Shown: positions 1 to 10,545 of the stretch, in pieces | Position numbering within the stretch: position 1 is the first letter of the stretch | Layout of the letters: every line of letters begins with the position of its first letter | Assembly (NCBI GenBank): GCA_047967505.1 | Contig: CM106538.1 | Length of the DNA stretch: 64,000 nt | Source of the DNA: Dipteris shenzhenensis | Taxonomy: Eukaryota; Polypodiophyta; Polypodiopsida; Gleicheniales | Strand: one strand, 5' to 3' | Position numbers and translations under genes: made by a program | Notes under the pieces: generated by a model | The model's input: the letters and a program-made list of their open reading frames with translations, nothing else | Databases searched by the model: none | Told to the model about the DNA's origin: nothing

Positions 1-1924
1 GCCATATTTCTCCCACCAGGAGACAGGTTGCAACTGTGTCTCTCGGAGCCTAGCTGTAGGTCGACCAAAGGAGAGGCTGTGATTGCGGAACAATAGAAGT
101 TCATCCTCCAGTCTTCGTTGCATCTCCAAGTCACCACCCGTCCAATTTTGTAGATACTGTTGCATCCCCTCCTCCAACTTGTCATTCTCATATTGCTCTT
201 GACTGCGCCAGAGCGGATGCAATACATGTGCCACCGCATGGATTGGGCGGTGGAACCAATTCGACCGCTTATTCCATATAGCACGGATGGACTCAACCCT
301 AAATCATGCCACAAGAAATTAGAATGCATTATGCATGCAAAATTCATAGACTATAGATAATAGTACATACATAATATATATCTGAAAATTCCAGGCTTCA
401 TGATAACAAATTGCCATTTAGTAACTGCAATAATGATACATATTACAAAAGTAAAAAGTCTTACTTATCAGGCGATAGGGAAGTGTTTCTGTTGAGGGCC
501 TCTCCAATCTTGTCCATAAACTCGTACAAGAGCCCTAATGTGCTTCCCTCCATGTCTGTGATGCGAAGCACCGTGTAGATAGGATTAATCGATTTGATTA
601 ATGCCTCCGCCTGATTCCACCTAGACTCATCCATGATCATGCGAAAAAATTTGATAGACTTTGCTTGGCCTCTATCATCCCAATCTCCCCACTCCCGAGA
701 CACAACCGTGTGCAACAAGCCCTGGCGCACTCGCACAAGCCTCTCCACCACTATGAACATATAAGCAAACCTTGTGGTTGGAGGTTTCAATAGCTCAAGG
801 TCACTGTAAGCCCGATAGATGCTAAGGACTTTGGGTCTCTTCGTGACAAACTTCACGATACTGCGGGCTGTGGAGAAGATGGCATCAATCCAAGGTATCT
901 TCCCTAGGTCCTCGATCAAAAGATCAAGGCAATGTGAGGCACAGGGTGTCCACACAATCTTAGGGAACTCATCTTCTAACATGGCACCCATTGACACACA
1001 ATTGCTGCCATTATCTGTCACCACCTGCACCACATACTCAACACCTATCTCCATAATGGCTGCTCGTAAATGCTCCCAAATATACAGCCCTGTAATCACT
1101 GTACCTGCAGTGGAAGCGTCTATGGCTCTCAAGAACATGGTTCCCTTGCAAGAAGACACTAAAATATTGTACACATTCCTCTTGCGTGCATCTGACCATC
1201 CATTGCATAAGAGTGTGCATCCATATTTTTTCCAAGTCTCTTTCAAGGGCTTCATTTGGTCTTCCACACATTCCCTCTCTCTTCTTAGCTCTCTTGTCCG
1301 CAAGGCCTGATATGTAGGCCCTTCCCATTCATACCCAATGCGGCTTACGGCTCTCATGGCCTTCCTCCATCGTGTAGTCTTCGCCACATGAAAGGGTATT
1401 GCACATTGTATGAAGAGCTTTGTGAGCTCACTAGTGGCCTCCTTCACTGCTTGCTTTTGCAAGCGTGCTTGAATGCTAGACCTTTGCAGTGATCCTCTTT
1501 TCCCCGCACTAGCATCCACACTAATTGATCCATGTGGCAAGGGTGTTCTTGTGGCACTAGGACCCGCGCTCGATGTAGTTGATGCCCCTCTACTTCTCTT
1601 TGCAGAACCCAATGTGCTGGCATCATCCAATGGCTCAGTGTCAGCAGCCTCTTCTTCATCTTGCAGCCCTTGTCCTCCACTTTTTGCAGCCAAGGCTGCC
1701 ATACGCGCACGCTTCCATTTTGTTAGGCCACCTTTCACTGCAGTAGGCACGAACTCACAAGGTCCTACATCCTTGCAGGGAACACCTGCTAGATGGTCTT
1801 TCACCCGTGTGACAGACCCCGTCTTGCTTATGCCGCAATAGTTGCATCTCCACTTCTTGGAGCCATCGCCTCCTTTATAACTATCCAGGAGGGAGACATG
1901 CACCCAATAAGCATCTCTCGGCAT
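1..1924 (-). CDS. hAT-superfamily transposase, BED zinc finger plus DUF659 (partial, runs off left edge)
   Basis: Exon 1 runs from 1924 down to 465 and exon 2 from 298 to the window edge. The 164-299 gap between them is an intron at 464-299 with donor GTAAGA and acceptor TTTAG that keeps the frame. The ATG at 1924 is chosen because the BED finger follows at once (CNYC at about residue 27, a downstream His and Cys). After it come a low-complexity linker, a DUF659 block with CNGWSD, VTDNGSN and the WTPCASHCLDL motif, and in exon 2 the hAT dimerisation region starting at AHVLHPLW and reaching WWEKYG at the edge. No stop or frameshift is seen in about 585 codons, unlike every other transposon gene here. 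The protein would bind and cut transposon ends in the nucleus. The open frame extends upstream of 1924 only through a purine/pyrimidine repeat, so that extension is not believed. It could be an active transposon or a domesticated gene. Confidence 0.88.
299..464 (-). other. Intron of the hAT gene
   Basis: On the minus strand it begins GTAAGA right after codon fragment AA at 465 and ends TTTAG at 299. Splicing completes a Lys codon and joins SPDK to VESIRAIW, restoring one frame into the dimerisation domain. The unspliced frame stops at once at 463-461. Confidence 0.8.
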
Positions 1925-1929
1925 TGAGG

Positions 1930-2330
1930 AGGATGGAGAGGTGAGAAGGAGGATGGAGAGGTCACAAGTGACTCGTGAGAAAGGATGGGAGGTAGACTGT
2001 AGAAGGAGGATGGAGAGATAGAGGTAAAAGAGGATGGAGAGGATGGAGAGGTAGAAGTGAAGGAGAATGGAGAGGAGGAGGATGGAGAGGTAGAAGGTAA
2101 GATTAAAGAGAGGATGGAGAGAAGAAGGATGGAGGGATGGAGTCAGAAGAGCAGGCTGCCAAGCTGCAGGCTGCAGCTTGCAGGATGGAGGAGATGGAGC
2201 AAAGGATGAAGAGGATGGAGAGAGCTCAGAGAAGGATGGAGGTGAGGGTAGGTCCAAGAGTAAAGGATGGGATGGAGAGAGCTTGAAGAAGTGGAGGAAG
2301 GATGCTGAAAGGATGCGGGAGGCGGCGAAA
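1930..2330. repeat. GGATGGAGAG-type purine-rich array
   Basis: The plus strand repeats imperfect GGATGGAGAG/GAAGGATGGA units from about 1930 to 2330. The array lies just upstream of the hAT start codon, so it falls in that gene's 5' leader or promoter. On the opposite strand it makes a spurious Ser/Pro/Leu-rich reading frame. Confidence 0.75.
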
Positions 2331-2454
2331 GACGAAGGCGACGAAATTCTGAAAGAAAACCTGTTTTTAGGGTTTCTGGGAAAACAGGAAATACGAAACG
2401 CCGGCGTTTCCGTTTCTGCCCACGAAACGTACGTGTCGTGCAACTATGCACCTA

Positions 2455-3031
2455 GGATACAGTCGGCGGGAGGTCAGTGGATGATTAGGAACGGCTTGCT
2501 GTTCCGGAATGAAAAGATTTGTGTGCCAGATGTTTCGGACCTTAAATCCAAGATTCTCTGGGAGTGTCATGATGCTCCTAGTGCTGGACATCCGGGTATA
2601 CATAGGACTCTGTCTCTTGTGAAGCATACCTTTTATTGGCCTAAGATGCGTGCATTTATTGAGAACTATGTAGTAGGTTGCCGAGTTTGTCAGGTTACTA
2701 AGGCAGAACGCCTTAGAAGCGCGGGCTTATTACAGCAGCAATTAGGGCTGGGATTTTGATCGGGATGGATTTCCTTCTAGGGATTAGACCCCATGGGATG
2801 CTGGAGGCCTCCTGATGTTAAAGTACATCCAGTCTTTCATGTCAGTAGACTGAAAGAAGACTTGGGTCCTCACGAACCTGAGTGTATTCTTGAATTTCTT
2901 GACAGACAGATTCGTAATCGATCTATCACGGAATACAAGATCAAGTGGAAGGATCGTGTTGAGGAGGATGCAACATGGGAGACATTACAAAAACATTTCC
3001 GGGTTTTTTAGCGAACTCAGGAGTGAGTTCC
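2455..3031 (+). pseudogene. Ty3/gypsy pol remnant: integrase zinc finger joined to chromodomain
   Basis: Positions 2460-2757 encode the end of the pol spacer and the HHCC integrase zinc finger (CHDAPSAGHPGI, FYWPKM, CRVCQ). Positions 2800-3011 encode the C-terminal part of a chromodomain integrase (VHPVFHVSRLKED, then IKWKDR and ATWE). The whole integrase catalytic core and GPY/F part between them are gone, and the join lies at about 2750-2800. The product cannot integrate DNA. A polypurine tract and candidate LTR follow directly. It is clearly the 3' end of a chromovirus-type element, but the clade cannot be named from this piece. Confidence 0.85.
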
Positions 3032-3032
3032 T

Positions 3033-3045
3033 AGAGGAGGGGGAG
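3033..3045 (+). promoter_or_regulatory. Polypurine tract of the gypsy remnant
   Basis: AGAGGAGGGGGAG lies directly before the candidate LTR start TGTCATG. This is the usual place for the plus-strand primer of reverse transcription. Confidence 0.6.
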
Positions 3046-3047
3046 TA

Positions 3048-3637
3048 TGTCATGTGCACGGATTGGTATCTGACGTGTACTAGGTACACAGGACTAGCTC
3101 AGGTTAGCCTGGGGAGGCTTAGAGCTAGGCAGGCTTGATTCTCGGCTTGAGTGGCAAGGGTATGAACTATTTATAGGTCTTCGCTATTTTTGGCGCTTGG
3201 GGCCCGAGTCTATAAAAGGGGCCGAGGGGGTTCAGTTCTCAGTGTGCAGTTGGGAGCAAGTTTCGTTCCCAGGTGCTAGGTCTGTTCTTGGATTGAGTCG
3301 CGGACGCGCGCCTGCATCTTAGCGTAGCCCAAGGCCCAGTGGCAGATCCAGGGCTTCACAGCGCCACCTGGTGGTATGGGACACCAGGCGGGTTTGGATC
3401 TAATTGGGAGTTCGTGCCAGTAGCTCAGCTCGTGGCTCGGAGGGGACATCTCCTGATTCGGGATCACATCCCGTAGATGTCATGGTTGGGTGGTGAGCAG
3501 CCTGCTCAGTTCTCACGTGGTGTGTGTGTTTGTTTGCAGATCAGGGGTTTCAGGAGTGCTGGGATGTGTCATGAACTGATCTCTTTATTTCCCTTAAAGG
3601 CTGTATGAGCAGGATCATATTTCAGCTGTATATGACA
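3048..3637 (+). repeat. Candidate 3' LTR of the gypsy remnant
   Basis: It starts TGTCAT right after the polypurine tract and ends ATGACA at 3632-3637, a 6-bp perfect inverted terminus. A TATA box (CTATAAAAGG) lies at about 3211. The start is well supported by position. The end is inferred from the inverted terminus only, because no second LTR copy is present for comparison. Confidence 0.5.
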
Positions 3638-3689
3638 CAGGTCCAAGCTGGTATATGAGCCATATGGTTTAAATCTAAGAGGGAAAGGA

Positions 3690-4965
3690 ATCCGAGATCA
3701 GTATTCCATTCGGAATGGTCTCTTGTTCGGAAAGGGTAAAGGGTGCATACCAAACATCCAGGACACAAGGAATAACGTCCTTTTCAACTGTCATGACACC
3801 TCTTGTGCCGGACACCCTAATACCCAACGTATGTTGGTTTTGGTCAAGTAGGATTTTTATTGGCCAAAGATGCTGATTGATGTCGAATGATAGGTTCGAG
3901 AATGTCAATAATGCCAAGTCAATAAGACAGAATGCTTGAGACAAGGTGGCTTGTTGCATCTGTTGGAGATTTCAGATAAGAAATGGGAAAGTACTCCATA
4001 GATTTTATTTTGGGCTACCTGACATGATGCCATATGGGTAGTTGTGGATAGACCGACAAGATGGCCAGGTTTATTCCAACCAAGACAACAATTTTGGCTC
4101 TACAATTGGCATGGGTGTTTGTGGAAAAATTGTTTAGTCTTTATGGGCTTCTGTCTGAGGTTGTCAGTGATCACGATTCTAAGTTCAGGACACTAATCTC
4201 ACCATGAGTTGCTCTGAACATCTGGAGTCAGATGGACAGACAGAGCAAGTTAATCGGATTCTTGAGGATATGCTTCGTGCATGTCTCTCTCAAAAGCAAT
4301 CTGATTGGGAAGAATATTTTCCCATGGCCGAGTTTGCATGCAAAGCATTCAGCCACAAAGCTGAGTCCATTTGTGTTTATGTATGGATTTCAGCCTAAGG
4401 CTTCATGGTTCGTTGGACTACCAAAGATAAATGTACGAACAGCTGCTGATTTTCTGCAATTGCGATAGGATGTGTTGCAGTTTACGAAGGATAACCTTGG
4501 CACAGCTCAAGAGAGTCTTGAGCCCAGTTTTATGCAAATCAGAAGCGCTCGCCTTGCGTTTTTGCAGAAGGCCAGTTTGTTCATTGGAGAATCCCAAAGA
4601 TTTTGGAGCACTACCATCTGATGAAGCTTATAAGCTTCCAGCTGGTTATTGTGAACCTTTCAAGGTCATCCCAGTAATCGATAACGCAGCCTATGAAATG
4701 GAATTGCACTTGATGTACAGGTACATCCGGTTTTCCATGTTAAGAGAAATTAGGTGGGGATCTTAGCGTGGTTTAGCAGAGGAGCTTGTGTCTGATTACA
4801 AGATCTGTCGGAGTATATCCTCATGAACCAGAAGTGGTTCCCGATTATAGGGAAAGACCCCTCAGAAATAGGGCGGTCCTTGAACTTCTTATCGAATGGA
4901 AGGAGAGATCCAGTGACGACAACTTGGGAGAGTTCTGCATCCATGCAGAAGCAGTAATTTCCTAG
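3690..4965 (+). pseudogene. Ty3/gypsy integrase to chromodomain, heavily decayed
   Basis: In changing plus-strand frames I read an integrase zinc-finger stretch (RNGLLF, then CHDTSCAGHP and FYWPKM, 3700-3880), core pieces (4020-4200), the catalytic-Glu region (SDGQTEQVNRILEDML, 4228-4300), a GPY/F-like region (4560-4700), and a chromodomain tail (LLIEWKERS, 4885-4920). Stops and frameshifts interrupt all of them. It ends at a polypurine-like tract and the LTR at 5007. The integrase motifs resemble those of the neighbouring remnant at 2455, but the decay here is far deeper, so the two are separate insertions. Confidence 0.8.
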
Positions 4966-4978
4966 CTTAAAACTTTCT

Positions 4979-5132
4979 GGTATAGGTTGTTTTGTGGTGG
5001 GAGAAATGTTATGACCCGAAGGTCATAGCATGAGAAACAGCACGCTACACTAGGTGGTATAGGTTGTTTTGTGGTGGGAGAAATGTTATGACCCGAAGGT
5101 CATAGCATGAGAAACAGCACGCTACACTAGGT
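4979..5132 (+). repeat. 77-bp perfect tandem duplication over polypurine tract and LTR start
   Basis: The unit at 4979-5055 is repeated at 5056-5132 with no difference that I can see. Each unit contains GTGGTGGGAGAAA and the LTR start TGTTATGACC. The element therefore has two polypurine tracts and two LTR starts in tandem. Confidence 0.85.
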
Positions 5133-5221
5133 GTTCTAACTGACCCCTTGTAAAGGGTCCAATGCTTGGATCTAACGCCACCATTAATGCCAGCTCATAC
5201 TACGACCTTGGGGTCGTAACA
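5007..5221 (+). repeat. Short LTR of the decayed gypsy element
   Basis: It begins TGTTATGACC and ends GGTCGTAACA, giving inverted ends that match at 9 of 10 bases. Its start is duplicated (second start at 5084). The true LTR is therefore about 138 bp (5084-5221) or 215 bp with the duplication. Confidence 0.6.
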
Positions 5222-5260
5222 AAAACACTCTCAAATGGGAACCTCTTTCGTCGTGACTGG

Positions 5261-6025
5261 ATGTGTGTACCAAAACCTGCAATTGCAAGTAGTGATGTTT
5301 CTTGATGGGCGTGGTTACGTGCATTGTAGTAAAGTCTTTTTGATTTCATGCTTGCATTTATGTCACATTGATGTAATAACAGCTCCCTTGAATCTTCAGT
5401 GATGCTATGTGGGAATGCCCGCACGTAAATAGAATAACTTCTTAATGATATGTGCCAAAAGTTTCAGTCCAAACACATCAACATGCTCTACTAGCAATGC
5501 AATCATAGCAACTGGCTGGGTTCATGTACAAGTTCTTTTGCTCAAAGAGTTTCTGCCTGTGTGCTACATGGCCATGAAATATTCAACCTTGATAAACAGT
5601 ATATAAAGTTTGGCATCCCCTAACATGACTTTGTTCAGTCTTAATGAGATGTGTGTACCAAAACCTGCAATTGCAAGCAGTGATGTTTCTTGATGGGCGT
5701 GCTTATGTGCATTGTAGTAAAGTCTGTTTTTGATTTCATGCTTGCATTTATGTCATATTGATGTAACAACAGCTTCCTTGAATCTTCAGTGATGCTTTGT
5801 GGGAATGCCTGCACGTAAATAGAAATAACTATGTGCCAAAAGTTTCAGTCCAAACACATCACCGTGCTCTACTAGCAATGCAATCATAGCAACTGGCTGG
5901 GTTCATGTACAAGTTCTTTGGCTCAAAGAGTTTCTGCCTGTGTGCCACATAGCCATGAAGTATTCAACCTTGATAAACAGTATTTAAAGTTTGGCATCCC
6001 CTACATGACTTTGTTCAGTCTTAAT
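5261..6025. repeat. 388-bp-period tandem duplication
   Basis: The sequence from ATGTGTGTACC at 5261 to TCTTAAT at 5645 recurs from 5649 to 6025 with a few substitutions and small indels. No coding frame is conserved between copies. Nothing recognisable is encoded, so it is a local duplication of non-coding DNA. Confidence 0.85.
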
Positions 6026-7018
6026 TTTAAATGCACCATAACTTTTTTCTGCAAGTCGTAATACATGGCAGCAACTTTCATCGCATGCTGTACACTACTT
6101 GAGGGCAATCTTCCGAAGTTTTTTTTTTTGCATTCCCATGAGATGTCATTGTTCTCATTATGGCATCCAAGTGTAGAACCTTAAACTCCTGTGTATACTC
6201 ACCTAGATTAATTATGTTAAAGCTAGCCTTCATCATGGCTGAGTCTGCTCTTCACCTCCGAAGTGCCGATAGAAACTCATTAAGAAAACTTTGTATAAAT
6301 GGATGCTCAAGTATGTGTGGGTGTGTGGATTTGTATGTGTGAGAGCATATGTCTATACTATGGTCTACACCCACTGTTGGGCGCTGATGATGTCAGTGGG
6401 GATATCATAGGAGCTAGTCCCTGCTATGCGTGATGGAGTTTATGGTTTTCAACCTTATGAGTGACTATCATGAGATTGAAACTGCACTATATTGTGTTTT
6501 TAGAGCATGAGTTTGGGCATGTTCTTGGACTCATCTAGGTATATAATTATGTTAAAGCTATGGCCATGCTCCCCACAGTAATACTCCCCAATGTTTGGCG
6601 ATACAGCTTCAAGATGAAACCTGTCATGCATTTCTTGTTCTGGCTGCACAAGCTGCTCCTTGTTGCCTTGTGCAAATTTACTTTGGCCACCTTTTCTATC
6701 AACTAAGTGGTCTTCCATATGTTCTTTCCTTATGGCTAGCAAGTACATGCAGCCATACACAGCCCGTGCATCAGACAAGAGGCTCCAATATCTCAGCAGG
6801 GTGTTGGTTATGTAACAAGAGGCCGCTATTGATGCTTCTATGAATCGGGGGGGGGGGGGGGGGGCGGGGGGCTCTAGAAGCATATTTCAAGCAAGGGCTT
6901 CCTTCAAAATTGGAAAAGTTAGTTCTCAGCTAGCTGAAATGATGTTTGACAAATTTGAGCTGATTATTGGGGTAAATTCAATTTGATGATGGTCAGTGTT
7001 GCAATGCCAGCCCATTAG
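6026..7018. other. Intergenic stretch without a recognised gene
   Basis: It holds a homopolymer of 18 G, one C and 6 G at 6847-6871. An open minus-strand frame (6883-6500) partly overlaps the G run and has no family I recognise. It is the left flank of the copia element. The last bases ATTAG before 7019 may be that element's target-site duplication. Confidence 0.5.
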
Positions 7019-7829
7019 TGTAGGCTCATGGAAGCAAAAGGATGCACAAGAGTGGAGCAAGAAGTGGAAGCCGTCACATCAACTAGTATGAAAATGAAAG
7101 TACAAAGTACTATAAAAGAGAACCCTAGGACCTAGTGTCCTAGTGGTACCACTAGTACTGTTGGAGACCTTCTCAAGGGGTCGATCTATTGTTGGCTGGC
7201 TGGTCGTATGAGACGTTCACGTGATCATTAGGCGGTGGTAACATTCTGATTGGACCATGCAAGTTTTGGAGGCCAGCTAGTGCATGGCGTACATGTGGTT
7301 ATCTCAGGTTGGTAGCGAGAAGCTTCTAGTTGAGTGGAGATCATCCAAGGCGGCAACCGACTTCCTCAGGCGCTGCTTTATATGGGCTATGAAGCCAATT
7401 AGTTTCGTCTCTTTGTTGAGCTGTTATGCAGCTGCTAGTAGTTGCACGTTGGTGTCTGTAGGGTCCTTAGATTGAGTTAATAATCTTGTATAGCCAACAA
7501 ACCCTGTAGGGATGAGGCTCTTTGCATCAGGTTATATCAGAGAATAAAAGAGTAGAGTGAGTCGTCGTTATTGGTATATGAAAGTGTAGTCGATTGAATC
7601 TGATGCATAGAGAGAGGCATGAAGTTGTGTCGTCATTTTATGTGTTGATTTCTATATTTTATTTGGAGAATTGCATGCATGTTCGGGTTGTGAGGCCCTA
7701 AAAGCCATCAAGTACTAGGTGTCATAAGACACTAAAAGTACTAGGTGACCTAAGTGCCAATAACTAAAGCTACATGGTACATACTAGGGCCCAGAGGGCA
7801 TCGGTACGACCGGGAGAAGATGGCCTACA
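7019..7829 (-). repeat. 3' LTR of the copia element, interrupted
   Basis: Without the nested 552-bp insertion and its 5-bp duplicated target it would be about 254 bp, against 249 bp for the other LTR. The two differ by a modest number of substitutions plus one short indel near the insertion point. Confidence 0.9.
7159..7710. mobile_element. Nested solo LTR inside the copia LTR
   Basis: It begins TGTTGGAGAC and ends AGCCATCA. It is flanked by perfect 5-bp copies of AGTAC (7154-7158 and 7711-7715). The other LTR of the host element lacks it at this spot, which proves the insertion. It holds no pol sequence, so it is a solo LTR left by LTR-LTR recombination of a different retrotransposon. Orientation cannot be fixed from the sequence. 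Confidence 0.85.
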
Positions 7830-7953
7830 AACCCCCCTCCATGGTATGGGCTGAAGTATTTTGGAAACATCTAAGAATACCTGGTATTTTCTGGTCATGG
7901 TGGTACATGTTCATCCAAAAGGATATAGCCACCTATGAATGAGGTATGCTAGA

Positions 7954-9117
7954 TCATGTAACAAAGGGAACCAAGGGTAAAGCCTGTCGAAAGACTTCAA
8001 ACTTGGAACGAGGAAGTGCCTTTGTAAACATATCTGCTATGTTGTCCTTTGTGGGAAGGTAGGACAACTCTATGTCTCCTGATGACAACCGCTCTCGAAC
8101 ATAATGATAGTGAACTTCAATGTGCTTGGTACGCGCATGAAACACTGGATTACGTGCAATGGCCAAAGCACTCTGGCTGTTAGTGTAGACTAGTGGAGGA
8201 TGTTTGGCGAATCCCAAGATCGGTAAGTAACTATCGAAGCCAAACACACTCTACTGTAGCGATGAAGGCTGCTCTGTACTCAGCCTCACAGCTGGATGGG
8301 GCAACTGTTGGTTGCTTCTTGTTGAGCCAAGAGATACATGAACTGCCAAGCAAAAAACAGTTGCCGGTATGTGACACTCTGGTGTCGGAACAACCTGCCC
8401 AGTCACTATCCGTGTAAGCATGCATGGTAAGTGAACCCTGATCACCATAGAAGAGGGCTAAATCCTGAGTGCCTCTGAGATATCTGAAGACTCTCTTCAC
8501 TGCCTGCCAATGTTGTGAACTGGGCATGTGCATGAACTTGCTGAGCTGGGATACTGCATATTGTTAGTCAGGTCTGGTGTGGCATAAGTAAATGAGACAT
8601 CCAACAGAGTGATATCACATGGTGGGCTCCCATCATGAGCTAAAAATTTGAAGCCAGGGTCCACTGGAGTAGAGATTGGCTTGCAATCCTCAAACTGAAA
8701 ACGATCAAGGAGCTGTCCAATATAGTTGGACTGTGACATCACGATACCTCCCTCAACATGAGCAAACTGAATGCCCAAATAATAGTGCAGTTGTCCCATG
8801 TTTGACATTTCAAAAGCTTCCTGCAAATCAGCCTTGAAAGCTGCAATATGCTGAGTGTTAGGGCCCGTGATTAGCATGTCATCCACATATAAAATCAGGA
8901 CTACAAAATCAGATCCACTCCCACGGACATAAAGAGTGGGCTCTACGGGGCTATTCTGAAAACCAAGGGACAGTAAGTATGCATGAATTTTAGCATACCA
9001 TGCCCTAGGTGCTTGCTTCAAACCATAAAGGGCTTTTCTCAGCTGGCATACCTTGTTTTTAGAGCCAACAACCTCAAAGCCAGGAGGTCGTGTTACATAA
9101 ACTTCTTCTTGTAGGTG
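7954..9117 (-). pseudogene. Copia reverse transcriptase C-terminal half and RNase H
   Basis: On the minus strand the RT part starts near EEVYV at about 9117 and reads LYGLKQAPRAWY, then the catalytic YVDDM box at about 8870-8885. RNase H follows with YTDSDWAG and SSCEAEYRA, and then the tail NPVFHARTKHIEVHYHYVRE with FTKALP near 7990-8020. A frame break near 8500-8540 splits RT from RNase H, and another near 8240 splits RNase H. The first half of RT is missing because the integrase gene is fused to it by a deletion at about 9118-9125. Confidence 0.9.
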
Positions 9118-9706
9118 TTCTATTCAGCACATAGTTGGCACACATCATTGCATCAAGCCAAAATTTATTGGGCAAGGACTTGGCCTTAAGCATGCATCTG
9201 GCCATCTCCATAGTGGTCCTTTCAGGAACATGATTATGCTGAGGAGTGTAAGGAGTAGTGCATGAGTGAACAATGTCCTGTGAAGACAAAAGTACATCAA
9301 ACTCCTTTGACATATACTCTCCCCCCCTATCTGTGTTGAGGGTGACAAGCTTACATCCTGATTCATTCTCAACCATATTCAGCCACCTTTGAAAGCATGA
9401 GAACACTTCAGATTTGGCTTTTAAAGCAAATACCCAGCAATATCTTGTGAAGTCATCAATTAGAATCTTGAAATATTTGTACCCCCCAATGGCATTTGTC
9501 CTCATTGGGCCACAGACATCACTGTGCACTAGCTGCAATTTCCTTTGTGAGAGTTTTGGACATTTCTTTTGAAAAGGAAAGTGATGCATCTTACCCAAAA
9601 GACAACCCTCACACACATGTTTGGAAACTGTGTGAGTTTGAGGTACATCGTTTGCCATGCCCTGTGAATGTAACTTGGCAAGAGCTCTGTAATTGAGATG
9701 ACCCAT
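9118..9706 (-). pseudogene. Copia integrase, C-terminus deleted
   Basis: The frame opens in the pre-integrase region (MGHLNYRAL). It carries the zinc finger HVCEGCLLGK and the catalytic triad as HSDVCGP, NTDRGGEY and PERTTMEMAR. It runs to YVLNRTP and is then cut by the deletion that fuses it to RT. The Glu motif normally reads close to NGVAER and is changed here to NHVPER. Upstream (9707-9914) the sequence is out of frame with the protease part. Confidence 0.88.
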
Positions 9707-9914
9707 TCTCTCATGCCAAAGATGAGTTTCAGCAAGCCTGAAATAGCAAATGCTTCAATAGAAAGTGCAGCTGAGTGATGATCAAGGTGATCAAGCCCCT
9801 TTTACAAAGTGCCAGTGAGAACTATGGCATTGTCATCACGAAGATCATATACTAAGCATCTATATGCATCAAATATCACTCTGAAACCTGAAGTGGCAAT
9901 TGTTGAAATTGAAA

Positions 9915-10418
9915 TCAAGTGGACTTCAATTCCAGGCACAAAAGAACATTTGTCAAAGTGACAAGATGGTTTGAAATGGATGTGAGCTGCGCATCTCCAA
10001 TTCCTTTTACTGCATAGGAAGCATTATTAGCACGTGTGACAGTCCCCCCTCGAGGTGCATTAGCTAAGGAATGAAACAATTGTCTACAAGAAGTGACGTG
10101 CTTAGAAGCACTACTATCAAAATACCAAGACTGAGCATCATTAGCAATAAAGAATGCATCAACTTTGGAGGGATCGAAAGAGCAATGGACAGTCCATGCC
10201 CAATCATCCTGGAGAGCATGTGCATGTGAGGCATTTGCTGGCTCATGGGATTCAATTGCATGTGAGGCATTGACTGTCAATCCTGCTTTCTCAGAGAATG
10301 CGCTTCTTGCATTCTGAAATTTCATGCCCTGGCTTGCGACAATAGTTACATCTTCTCTTCTTTGACTTATCTGCTGTTTTTTGAGATGCATTGGAGGAAT
10401 TGCCATTGATAGGCGCAT
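9915..10418 (-). pseudogene. Copia protease region
   Basis: The aspartic protease motif reads WYFDSSASKHVTS near 10090-10130. The family usually has D-S-G/A at the active site, so the second Ser replaces the small residue. Frames on both sides are broken, and gag lies 130 bp away across a broken linker. It would cut the Gag-Pol polyprotein inside the virus-like particle if it were functional. Confidence 0.78.
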
Positions 10419-10545
10419 ATTTAGGCTTGCCTATAGGCTTGGAAGCCTTGCCTTTTTCTATCGGCTGTGAAGCAAATGCATGATCAAGAATAGTAGCTTG
10501 CCTGTTAGCAGGACTTTACTCTTCCTGCAAAAGCAAAGTGACTAA

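Noticed and set aside
1925-2443. N-terminal extension of the hAT protein by about 170 residues
   Set aside because: It is a Ser/Pro/Leu-rich product of the GGATGGAGAG array and lies before a well-placed ATG and BED finger.
6500-6883. Minus-strand ORF of 127 codons
   Set aside because: Its N-terminus is the poly-G run and no domain is visible in the rest.
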